Below are positions 13,099 through 24,734 of a stretch of 64,000 bases of DNA, in pieces. The DNA is from Mansonella perstans (taxonomy: Eukaryota; Nematoda; Chromadorea; Rhabditida; Onchocercidae): positions 62,001 through 126,000 of the forward strand of contig JBAMDO010000056.1 of assembly GCA_037074765.1 (NCBI GenBank), in the 5' to 3' direction. Both the position numbers and the translations under genes were made by a program. Below the pieces are notes generated by a model. That model was not told the DNA's origin, made no database searches, and saw nothing but the letters and a program-made list of their open reading frames with translations. Numbering within the stretch: the first letter of the stretch is position 1; each line of letters starts with the position of its first letter.

Positions 13099-14879
13099 TG
13101 CAAAAATCAGAAAGGAATTTAATAACTGACGGGCCTTTTGAAGCAAAATATGAAAAATAAATCTTGCAAATTCTGTATATTCGATTCCTCAACAATAGCA
13201 AATCCCTCTTAATTGGTAAATGCTACTCTTCAAACAACTGTTTCTACAGATGTTTACAGCAAATAACACTTTACATCCTACTATGAACGTCATCATTTTA
13301 TTCCTCAATGATTTAAAAAAAAAAAAAAAAAGATTCGAAAAGGTTAAATCTACCAGCCATGAAAAACTTATAGACAAAGTGAATACACTAAGCTATCATC
13401 TAATTATATACCCTATACACTAAGTTATCCCCTAATTATATAACTACAAGGTAATGTAAGATCTATTTAATCAGCCCATATTTCGATGGAAAATTCTTGA
13501 GTAATAAGAAAATGAAAATTATTTATTCGAAAAAGTTTTCAGCAGGTAAACAAAATTTGATTTGCTTACTTTTTTTCCTAAGATAAATAAGGCAAAAAAT
13601 AGAGAGAAATAAATAATTTTCCTCATCATATTTCCAGGTATTAAAAAAATCATTTCGAATTAAGCAGTAAAAAATAAAATAGGTTTTACCAATGACACAG
13701 ATTTGCTTAGTACGCATAAAATGATAGTTTATTCATTTTAATGGTTGAATGAATAAAATTCCCTTTGTCTGTCTGTTCATTAAATTTGTTATCCATACCG
13801 TATGTAAATCAAAATATTTCTTTTTTGAATTTAAATCATTCAATAAACGATTTAATGAACATCTCAAGGAGGAGGAGGAGGAGAGGAAGACAAAAAATTC
13901 CACTAACAACAAAATCTCAGTACCGGTAGCCTTCATAATAATTCATAACATCAGAGTACCAAAACGGATTTTATACTAGCCGGTATGAAACATTTGGTAC
14001 AAATTGAAATGAATAACATATGATATCATAAATACAGACATGAATGACCTGAGAATAAAGCTATATCAAACCTTGTGGTAAAGCAGAGAGTAATTCATTA
14101 CAAACTTGTTTTGAATAGTAAGTAGGCACAAAATAGACAAATGCAAAAAGTTCGAAAAAATATATAAAAAAGGAAAATAAAATTCAAAAATTGATTTACA
14201 TATTTGGTTGGGATGTAAGAACTGGAATGGATAAGAGAAATCATTGATACATATTTCGAATTGCAGTAAGTGTATAAAAAAATCACATTTGACTATTTGA
14301 GAAATGTTGCTAATTGTGATAAATCAGAAAAAATGATCTAAACAAATAACTGCTGCAACATTAGTTGATCCATGAGTAGATAAAAACATTCATTAAACAG
14401 TGAAAAATTGCAACATTTTTAAATGAGGCCCACTTCGTCACGGAATATGCAGCGTAGACGAAAGATGCTGAGTACAGCAGTGAGCAATAATTAGTAAGTG
14501 AATAAATAAATCACAAAAAATCAAGCAGATGATAAACGAAAAGAATTGGAATTTTCTGCGGGAAATGAGTGCTCAAACTGAACTTGAAAAAATATTTCTG
14601 CATTTTCCGAAACTATAAATTTCTAAAGAAAAAGAAGAATGAATGAAAATAAAAAATGAATACAATTAGCATCACTATCATTTATTGCAAAGTATAGAAT
14701 TGGCAGAAATGCTTAAAAAAAAAGATGATGAATCTGATATCTATCTTACATAGCATTCAATATCTATCTTACATAGCATTACTAAAAAAAATAAGAACTG
14801 AAAAAAAGAAAAAAAAATGAAGTAGATGGATTATACAAAGACATACAAAGAAATGAAACTTGTAATAATTGTTGGTTTT
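13099..14879. other. Intergenic region between LAS1-like and CERT genes
   Basis: About 1.8 kb with no exon that could be supported on either strand. ORFs at 13220-13423, 13523-13717 and 13749-13979 are chance frames through A/T runs. Minus-strand AATAAA at 14681-14686 probably belongs to the CERT 3' end. The spacing is too large for a typical nematode operon. Confidence 0.6.
14681..14686 (-). terminator. Candidate polyadenylation signal for CERT
   Basis: AATAAA on the minus strand, 194 bases past the CERT stop codon at 14880-14882. The position is reasonable, but the hexamer is common by chance. Confidence 0.35.
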
Positions 14880-17800
14880 TTAAATCATTAATGGCTGAGC
14901 CTTAATTTTATCAAGCACATATTTGGTGAAGCCACGTAAAAATTTCGGATATTCACGTTTGTAAATAACTCGTAATGCTGATACCGGCACCCAACCACCT
15001 GGATTCACTGAAAAATTTTCCATGTGAAACAACTACTTTAAAAAATGCAAAAATTAAATCAATAATTACTGGTCAAATTTTACAAAAATTTGACCAATTG
15101 ACCAATTGGAGTTTTAAAATTGAAAAGTAATGCCATAAAACCAGTTATCAATCAAAAATTTCCACAACATATACTGAAGGCAATTCCGCAAATGACTGAT
15201 TTTTTTCAATATTTCATATATTTTATAAAATACCTTGTGCACAGTAACACACTTGGCATTGAATATCGCTGCGATTCAGCTCATCTATCGGTTTTTCATG
15301 TCCACTTTTAACAATTGTTTCACAGAGCATCGCTACAGTCAAACCTACTCGAACATTGCAACTATTCTGTAACTAAAATACTGACTTGTAAAAATGTTAT
15401 CTCAATGTTCTTATTTGGTCACAAAATGATTATGTTTTTGCATGTAAGATAAAGTGAATTTCTGAAACAACATTAAGTAACCAAAATTTACTTGAATTGC
15501 AATTACAATATTCGAAATAAAAAAAAAAAAAAAACCAACCGGCACATTCGGTAGATTGCAGTCGTGGTTACATACCATGTATAAATCCAAAGCTTCTGGG
15601 CTTTTTTCTTCCGGAAGGTAACGTACATTTGACCAAAATAGGGATTCCCGTTGAGCAGATGGCCAAATTCTTTTGTGTAACTGAAAAAAATGCATAACTC
15701 AAATCGAGATGTAAACTGATAAACAGAACAAAAATCTAAATGTAATGAAGAAGTATTCGGTATTTCTCTATTAAATGTTTCCTTGCCTGATGTATTATAA
15801 CAGTATCCATTGAAATCCTATTAACAACTCTCGTCCTGACCAATGTTTCTAAAAATTTACCATATTATTTCTGTTATTTGTCTATTTTTAAACTCGATAA
15901 AATCTAAAAGAACTATGAATAATTGCCATAATCCTTTTAAGACTAAAACAGAAACTGTCATAAAAGCATTAAGATGTGGAATAAATTCATTTAAAAATTA
16001 GAGGAAGAAAATACAGAAACAATTGCACAAGTAGAAAATTTTTTCCAAACATTTTTTTGTCCATAATAATTAAGACAATAAAAAACTAGCTAACCATCCC
16101 ACTCATGTTTGTATCGCGGTTCGAAAAAATAATGAATGTATTCTCGGGCTGATACACCCTATAATAAAATGGATAATAAGCGTTTTATCAATTCGACCAA
16201 AAATCTAGTCCAATGGATGTATAAGTTTTAAAGGAAGCTCGAAGAAAACCTGCACAAGATGAACAGCTTTCAGTGGATCGCAGACTATTCCATCAATTTC
16301 CAATTCTCTTTTATACATCTTCATTTCGTCTTCTTCCATGAACAACTGCCAAATCTGTAAATTCCACTCTTTCAAATGCGATTATCTTTAATCTTGATGC
16401 CTAAATTAAAGACTGTTGTTTTTTGGCTCGCTTTTCAAGGAAAACAAAAATTCTCTTTTAAAACGCATTTCAATAGCTCACCAAGCTATGGTATGCATAT
16501 TGCTAATGAAATACGTTAAGGAGCTCACTAAATACTAAGAAACTGAAAGAGAAAGTTAGCTTTAATTAAATCGCTTAAAGTCGTATATTTTCGAACAGTA
16601 AAAACAAATTAATCTGAACAAAATTTTTTCTCGTTTTTCTGCTATTTAGGTTTTATGACAGGATTACGCGAGTATTTCAATAAAATTTATCGCTCTAATC
16701 TTATACTTCCAAGATATATAATTTAATGATCACAAAAAAAGATTTGTTTCAATCTACTTACTGCCATTAGAACACAAATTTAATATTCAGATACGAAATC
16801 TAACATCGTCACAAATACCAAATCGAGCATATTTTAATTGCTCCATTGCAATTTGATTGATTTCTGCTGCAAAAGGATTTGATACAGGCAAAGTAACAAC
16901 TTTGGTTGGTGATTCGGCAATACTAGGATAATTTTCATCGGCTCCTTCCATCTTAGCTAACGGCTCTGAATCAGGTATCATTAGTACTTCCTTCCCCTGC
17001 AATTAAAACAAAGCCAATTAAACTGAAATAAATAACAGAAAACTGATGCAATCAATACCGGGAGAAAAATCAGAAAACTGGAAACCTACTCTAGAAATCT
17101 CAAAGAAGTGATAAAACGAACCATAAAGCTCCACTCCTCTCTGTTGTTTTTATTTTCGAAAGTGTTATCGTAGGCATCATACCACTCCTGTTCATCATCA
17201 TCATCACTTGAAACATTATTCATCTTCTGAAAACATAACAAACATTCGAAATCACAGAATAGAATACATTAATTTATTTTAACAGAACTTAATTAGGAAA
17301 TGGCAAAACTTGAACATTCTAAGGATATAATACCAGCAAATTCTGTACGTCGTAAAAAGAGAGTGCTCCATAGATGGTCAAATAGATCATCCATTAAAAA
17401 GCGATAAGAATAACAGTTAAAAAAATTCTAATAATTTTAAACTCGAAGTTATATTGTTTCCTATCGGAACAATTCATTATAACTACTTTGCTAAGAAGAC
17501 CAGCTTCGGAATTATAGCTAGCAGCCTTGACTAGGTATAAGAACCACTTGAAACGGCACGACAAGAAGGAAACACTACATCGTAGCAATCATTTTTTAAT
17601 TAGTTGCATGCTGTCATATTCTTTCAACCCTTATCATCCATCAAGTTAAGATCATTCATTTTATCTTTACTATATGAATAACGACCCTCAACTAGTTTTT
17701 TAAAAAAAATATAAATCCAAAGAGCAGTCATATTTCTGCTTTGTTCAATCTAACAATAAATTTGATAGTCACGCTTTCTAAAATTTCATTCATTCGAACA

Positions 17801-20800
17801 AATCTGAAGAAGTGGAAAGATCCTGCTTCTTACTCGATTAAAACATTTCTGATCATTGAATATTTCATCCATTTTATCATCTGACCCCAATTTAGTTTGA
17901 CAATTCATATTTTCAACTCTTCTTATTTGATTTCAAGAAAATTTGAAACTTACGGATGATTCATTCATGATCATGTGTCTGCACTGTGAATTGTTTTTAG
18001 CAGTAACTTCCTGTGTGATTTTACAATGCTCGCTGCAAAGATGATTTTGACTGATTTTCGCCTAAAAGTATTATCAATAAAAGATGTAGAATGCAACATC
18101 TTTGGAAAAAAGCTAGAGATTGACTACGAAGCAGTATGCAGACAGATTTAGCTCTGAAAAAAAATGGCACATTATACACAAATTAATAACCATTTATTAC
18201 AATATATATATATATATATATAAATTGTTCGGTATTCATGAATCATTTCTATTACTTAATATAATCGTCAACTCATATTACTAATCCACTCAATAATATC
18301 AACTAATTGAAATGAAAGAGTTAATGAATCAGTGAAAATTTCATTGGTATAAAACAGAACTTGAAAATAGTCGATTCTCCTCCAACTAATAAAAAAACTA
18401 ATAAAAACAAGTATTCTTAGAGTTCAACGCTCAGTTTGTTCATGTGCTGCAAACCGTCGCGTCACTAACTGGAAATTCATTACTTTAATAGCAATTAATT
18501 TTCCTTGGCAAAAGAGAGAGATTTGTGTGAAATTTTCTTCGGTATTTTTCTTAAAAAATTTCGAGATAAATTCAATTCCAGTGAATAGAAATATAAAAAA
18601 TAAAAATTTTATAAATAGAAATAGCAATTTACGTCAATTAGTGACCAGGTAGTAAAATAGGCATATTTGATGGTCAAACGACAGAAGAAGATGGAATGGT
18701 TTTAAAAAGGAAAGGGAAAATTGACAGACAAAACAAGCCTAATACTGCTACTCCATATTCCATTGCAAAATAGGATTTAAATTCAGGAAAGTATCGTTAT
18801 CGATGAAACTATGTCCTACCACTGTGAAAATACTCGAAAAAATGTGCGACAAGCAAAAAGGACAAGGAGTACAAGAAGTAGAAATACTATGGAAGTATTT
18901 AAGTGCAAAAAATAGGCAAATAAAATTACTATTGCCTTTTTCGCTCGTACCTTTTATTAAATCTCAAGATTTCAAAAAAAAAAAAAAAAAAAGAAAGTGG
19001 AAACAACTCCAATCAAAGCTCATTTCAATCTATTCACAAGAGAGTGTGAACAGATCCTAATTATTTCTATTTGTTTTTTTTCTACCTTCCATTTTTCTTC
19101 TCTTTTCTTTCTATCTTGCAATTCGTCCTATTTCTCATTTAGTACAAAATTTTCTCAAATTTGAAAAATTTCATCCAAGACAAGCTATTATACTGATAAG
19201 GCATTTATGACTATTTATGCACAAATAAAGCAATAATTTTACCTCCCATTCCTTTGCTCGTTTTTGCGTTTATTCTTTAACGATGTTTACTCTCAAACAC
19301 TGATTCATTGCAAATTACAGGATCAAGAAAATTATGATATGCAAAATGATTAAAAGAATAATAAACTGAGACATAAGTAATCATCACATGCGTTTACTTA
19401 AATTTCTTGTTATCCTTAATCTTCACACATTTAATTTTATACTTAACGAATATCACTAGCATTAACATTTGAAAAATTCGTTAATACCTGTTTTGCGAGT
19501 AAGTGAATGCATGTGTTAATATTCTGCAATACAGCAATAGTTACAGCATTCAGTGCAATACTTTCATCTAGAAGAGAGGTAGCACTAGCATTATTTCTGT
19601 TATCCTTGATCATACGAATTAAGTTTTCTAGTCGAACTGCTTGCCGTCCAATCATATCGTTGAAACGTTCCAACTGCTGCATTTTATTCATCAATTCTGA
19701 CTGGAAAATAATGAGGCTACGCATACCAACTAATTATCTCATTTGGTACTTCTTTTTTATTCAGGTGTGACAAGTGATAATATGCTTAATCGTTCAAGCA
19801 TGAATTCAACATCTTGCCAATCAAAAAAAAGTTATGTTTCTATGAAGAATGACAAGATTTGATCCAATATGCAAGCTTCAAATTCAAATTAATATAGCAC
19901 AACGGAAATTTTAATGAAACATGAATATTTCCGCTAAAAAAATAAAGTGACAGCTAAAGAGTATGACTGCTGTTTAAAAAAAAAGAAGTGTCCATATAAT
20001 GTTCCTCATATGATCAAATGAAACAACTTTGCATTACCTTAAACTCATCGATATTTAAAAAACGAATAAAACGTCACCTCCTATTTACATATTCATTGCT
20101 TTATACAGTCTATTTTAATCTAGTTCAATTTAAGTAATAAAAATTACATTTAGAGACGATGGTACATAATCCTTATTTCTCGTCAAATCATCAATCGAAC
20201 AATGATTCATCCGTTTATTCATTGACCCGTACTATTAAAAAACCGAAATATTCTGCGATTAAAATGAAATTTTAGAATTTTATTGAGAATGATTTCGGAT
20301 AACATCGAAATACCGCGATAATTATTCTATAAACAAATAACCCACGCTTGAAAAAGCAAATCTTTTTCCGATTAAATTTAAGAAAAAAAATATGCTTAAT
20401 AAAATGCAACGAACCATTTGATATCTTAAAGCACGTAGCCACAAAGTTCGGGATTTCGGATTTTGAGTTCTTAAATACCAGCAAGCATCATCTGTTAGCA
20501 CATCGAATCGATTAAAGTCAATATCACTTTCCTGTAATAAAAAGTTAAAGGTGAAATAAACGTCAGTACAGTGAGATACAAATAAAAGTGAATAAATGCT
20601 ATTGAAATTTTCTCTGACATGCATGTCTCTTTCCAGTTTTATCTGTCCTACCTTTATAGCATGAAAAAAGAAAACGGTCCATTAACTAACCATAAAACGT
20701 GCAATGTGCAATGCTATTGAACCACGACTTCCGTATTGCTTTTCGGATTCTGATTTATAATATGCTAAAACACCGTTTTCCAATTCAAAATATCGTTTTT

Positions 20801-21694
20801 GCCATCCATATACAAAATTTGTCCATTTGTACATAATACCGCGAACTTGCGAACTGGAAATGTAACACTTAAACTTCAAGCTAAAAATGAATTAAATTCT
20901 AACGAGATCAAAACTTAATCTACATCATGTATAGCTAAATTACAACTTTCTACTCCCATATTCTATAAGATTACAATGGAGGTTTCCAGACGAACCATTT
21001 CATAATCTCAGTTGCTTTTTAAACTATTGATGAAACATATCGCGGGAGCTTTATTTCTCATAATTTCAAAATTTCAAATTTGAACTAATCCAAATTTTAC
21101 GTTTGCTATAAACAAGTAAAGATAACATAAAAAACTGCATATGAGTGGTGCTAGAGTTTGCCGCTTGAAACTCTTCACTACTTCCGATTACTACTCACAA
21201 CCAGTCAGTAAAAATGTATTCCCATTTATCCGGACTTGATAATTAATTTAAAATTTAACTTAGCAAACCACCATTCATCCAAATTATTTATAGCATCATG
21301 AACTTTCCAATGCTATTGCTCACTAAAATACTAATCTGAATATTCTGAAGGAATATTCGTCTGTTCAGTAAATTGAGCAAAAAATAGCTTTTGTTGAGCA
21401 AATAACCAACAAATTAAATATTCCTTCAGACTACCGTAATAATTCAATTATTCTACTATTCGAAAATTACTTGCATAGTTATTGAATATGAAGTGCAAAT
21501 TAAAACATGATTAATGGAACTTTAACGATTTGCGCAGGCATTTAATTAATTACAATTAATTACTTACTTACTTGATTACTGGATTTTAATAAAATCACAT
21601 ATTCGTAGGTAAGAAATACTTACAGGGTAGCATCATCGTCTTTCTCTGCATTATTTTCGCTTGACGTTTTGCTGTGCCGTCGAATAAAAGCCAT
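14880..21694 (-). CDS. CERT1: Ceramide transfer protein (CERT / COL4A3BP ortholog)
   Basis: CERT moves ceramide from ER to Golgi for sphingomyelin synthesis. Exons in gene order: 21624-21694, 20691-20853, 20415-20531, 19488-19700, 17954-18061, 17122-17226, 16805-16996, 16250-16354, 16095-16158, 15787-15848, 15540-15680, 15234-15366, 14880-15007. All phases agree; total 1602 nt, 533 residues (human about 598). Residues 24-117 are the PH domain ([38 protein letters not shown]), with the K and R that bind PI4P. Residues 118-188 are a coiled coil ([20 protein letters not shown]). Residues 237-243, EWYDAYD after an acidic run, are an FFAT-like motif for ER VAP binding. Residues from about 300 form the START domain ([37 protein letters not shown]). 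Of four ceramide-contact residues known in human CERT, Q400, N438 and Y488 are kept and the acidic one is D379. The serine-repeat segment after the PH domain is absent. One intron has a GC donor. Confidence 0.96.
15785..15786 (-). other. Non-canonical GC splice donor in CERT
   Basis: After exon 15787-15848 the minus strand reads CAG then GCAAGG. Only this boundary keeps the START frame (VIIHQ then LHKRIWP, matching the continuous motif in CERT), and the acceptor at the next exon is TTTTTCAG. The rest of the donor fits the strong CAG/GCAAGG context usual for GC-AG introns. Confidence 0.85.
17162..17202 (-). other. FFAT-like motif in CERT
   Basis: Encoded sequence [15 protein letters not shown]: an acidic run followed by E-W-Y-D-A-Y-D, against the FFAT consensus E-F-F-D-A-x-E. 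Aromatic residues hold positions 2 and 3, D-A is exact, and D replaces the last E. In human CERT this motif binds VAP proteins at the ER. Confidence 0.75.
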
Positions 21695-24088
21695 TATTTC
21701 CTTCCCAAATTTCTCTTCTTATCGTTAATTATAAAAATTCAGAAAATTTATACAATTTAAAAAAAAACAAAAAACAATTTCAAAAAAAGACTTATCTAAT
21801 TAGCTCTTCGGATACTAAATTTCGCAAAGAATGTAAATTCAAATAAATTTGGGAAATCAAATTTGCATGGCGTCTTGAACCATAACCCTACATGATATTG
21901 CACCTTACATCTCAGCTACAAGCTATTCGTCAGTGATTTAAATTAATCTCAACAAAACTCACAGTATCTTTTTGCAGTGAAACATTGGATGAGAAAATAG
22001 CCCAAGTGAGACGGAATCAAAAAATTAAAGAGACACAAAAATATTTTATAGAAAACAAACGTGCTAAAAGTAATACTGTAAGCAGGGAAGGAGTCAATCA
22101 ATGAGAGTGTATGGTAAAAAGTGAGATATAGAAATGAAAATTTGAGAAATAAGAATTTAAAGAATGAAAGAAAAGAGAAATACACAAAAGATAGTTTGAA
22201 GTTACTGCTTAACTGAGAATTGAGAAATAACAAAGGAAAAGCATAAGAAATGCTTGTAAAAAGAAAAAAAGTAGTAGAAAAGAGCGCAGAGATGTTGAAA
22301 GTATTGAAAGATAGTATCATGAAATATCAATCATAAGCTTTGAGAATCGAAATAATTAATTGTAGCTAGGCTAGATTCATTCCTGGCTTGGCCAGATTAA
22401 GTTGCCCAGGAATATATTATCTCTCATTGTGGCCACTAACAACCAAATAAAAATATTTCTTACAGAATGGTAGCATTTGAAGGATTGAATCTGAAAAATT
22501 GAAATATTACATTTATCCGAAATGTAAGTTTCCATTAGCCATAAGATCCAATTTTCTGAATCAATTCGCGGTAGATTATAAAATATCCTTGTCCATCTAT
22601 TTCTTTGGATTCATATTTTAGTTGCTCAATGAGGCGAATAATGGTACATATCCGGATATTCGGAAAAAAGCCCAATAGCGTTAGCCAAATGGAAATATTT
22701 AGCATAATTCTTCCATTTGTTCACCTTTTGGCAATTGATGTTTTCAAGTACATAAGGAAATAATTACTTTTCATTGATTGGAAGAAAAAAAAAAATTTCA
22801 TTGACGAATTCATTAATTTGTTTTATTGTTTCGCTGAGTCATTTCATTTATTCATATAATTTATCCATTTTTTGATTAATTAATTAATTGATTTATTTAT
22901 TCCTTCCTAGTTGTTTGCCAACTTAATTAAACTTATCTACTTAATTAATTTGATAATTTTTATTTCCTTCTAAATAAAGATCATAGTATCGGAATCAATA
23001 TGCTCTGAAATTCATGATAATAATAATAATAATAATTAAAGCTAATTTACTCATATGAATTCTTGAAACACTTAAGATCACATTATCATAACCAGAAGTT
23101 TTAAATTCATCAATCTCCTTAGAGAATGGCATGGTAAAAAATAAATAGATAATCAGGTATCCGCAACACCTGACATCACCAAAATACTGTGCTGTATTGA
23201 TTTGACATGCTTTTGACTTTTGAGAATATTTCTGATCGAGCCAAGTTTCCATCAAAATTTTATTTCCTTTGTTTTCCGAATTTTCCACTTTCTTCAGTTA
23301 GTCATTTTGATATTCAACATTCCTTTTTCTTTCCTTCTTTACAAATCTTCACTTTTAAAAAATTCAGATTCTTAAAAAGAATCTGAATCTAAATCTGTCC
23401 ACTACTTTTCAAGCGTTAATTAATTAATTTTTGTCTTACCATTTAGATCATTAATTGATTGCTATGTTGTCAATAATTTTGGTCGATTGTTAATTCGCTT
23501 GTCAGTTTTGAAATATAATATTAAAATCCGGAAATACTTTGTCCCTTATTTTTGGAATGCATTTTACAAAAAGGATTGACTTATTTATTTAACATTAAGC
23601 AATTCTCGAGGGAAATACTTCTTTAAAACATACAAAACTACCATATCATGCTCGCTATGGGTATGTTATTCGATAATTGTCGTTGTGTGCAACAGTTTTG
23701 CGCAACTTGTGCATTTGCGATGCATCATTAGAATAGTTTGAGGACGCATTCAAGCATAACGTTTTCTTTTGGGAGTCGGTGCTTTTTTTTAGGAGAAATG
23801 ATATTTTTATCGTTAAAGGAGAAAAACAGATTGAGAAGACGAAGCCGCTTATTGTCTTAATTTACCAGCCTTTCTGTCATTTCATATTTCATCCTTATGC
23901 TATGATGGATAGCTACAATTTTTGTCATTTGTGTAAGCAAATAGACAGATATAAAATTACATTGGCAATAAAAAGCTTCTTTAGTATCTAGCTTAATTTG
24001 GTGACTCATTAATTGATCCTTAGTAAACATTAATTGATTATGTGTGTTTGTGTATCATTGATCTTTTATGGGATCCAGTTGAATCCTG
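21695..24088. other. Start of the gene-poor region upstream of CERT
   Basis: No supported exon. It includes the CERT 5' flank; no clear TTTCAG acceptor was found just before the CERT ATG. Minus ORFs 21949-22320 and 22995-23288 lack matching splice sites and read as low-complexity or chance frames. A strong small hairpin lies at 23362-23388. Confidence 0.5.
23362..23388. repeat. Perfect 12-bp inverted repeat with 3-nt loop
   Basis: Left arm ATTCAGATTCTT (23362-23373), loop AAA, right arm AAGAATCTGAAT (23377-23388). It could fold as a tight hairpin in DNA or RNA. No role assigned. Confidence 0.85.
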
Positions 24089-24280
24089 TAAGTGCAAAAT
24101 AAGCCAAGATACATATATCTTTAGTGTGAAATGTACTCTGATTTGTGATATGATTCACCTGAATTTGTAAGTGTAAAATAAGCCAAGATACATATATCTT
24201 TAGTGTGAAATGTACTCTGATTTGTGATATGATTAACCTGAATTTGTAAATGCAAAAAAAAATTGGCCAAGATATTCCAT
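24089..24280. repeat. 78-bp tandem duplication plus partial third copy
   Basis: Two almost identical 78-bp units, starting at about 24089 (GTAAGTGCAAAATAAGCC) and 24167 (GTAAGTGTAAAATAAGCC), followed from 24246 by a diverged partial copy. The two full units differ at only a few positions, so the duplication is recent. Intergenic. Confidence 0.85.
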
Positions 24281-24504
24281 TACATATTTCGTGTCAAATT
24301 TTTCCAGTGGAACAGACGGGAAGATGAGAAATTTTGATCTGTGACCCGGAAGAATAAAATTGCTTTCCATAGCTTTATGACACCTAATATTTGTTGCTAA
24401 TTTCAGCTCAATTACGTTTTTATGTGTTCATTTAAGCATACAGAGCAATTTGAAAGGATGCCGTATTTGGGAATATTCAAACATCTGCTTCTGATATAAT
24501 AATT

Positions 24505-24580
24505 CCCTACGACACTTGTCGCATATAATTCTCGACAACACTTATGTGCCATATAATTCCCGACAACACATTACTTCCAC
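24505..24580. repeat. Short degenerate tandem repeat, about 26-28 bp units
   Basis: On the minus strand three successive units start with GTGTTGTCGGGAATTATATG, GTGTTGTCGAGAATTATATG and GTGTCGTAGGGAATTATTAT. The minus ORF 24507-24704 ends in this repeat, which argues against it being a gene. Confidence 0.75.
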
Positions 24581-24734
24581 TTCTTTGTAATCTATCTTTG
24601 TTTGCGACAAAAAAAATTGAACAAAGATCGGATTCATTTTTTGATAAGAAAGTGTTGTCTTCAGCAAAATTTTCTTTGTTTGAATCGAATTTTTTTCCGT
24701 ACAAATTCAGTTTGGATTTTTTTCCAAAAAGATG

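Noticed and set aside
21949..22320. 123-codon minus ORF rich in F, S and L
   Set aside because: The plus strand is a purine-rich (A/G) tract, whose complement is open by chance. No ATG with support and no family.
22995..23288. 97-codon minus ORF
   Set aside because: Its start is not ATG and its end is an (ATT)n repeat; no splice sites fit.
24507..24704. 65-codon minus ORF with mixed composition
   Set aside because: Its C-terminal third is a short tandem repeat and there is no supporting splice structure.
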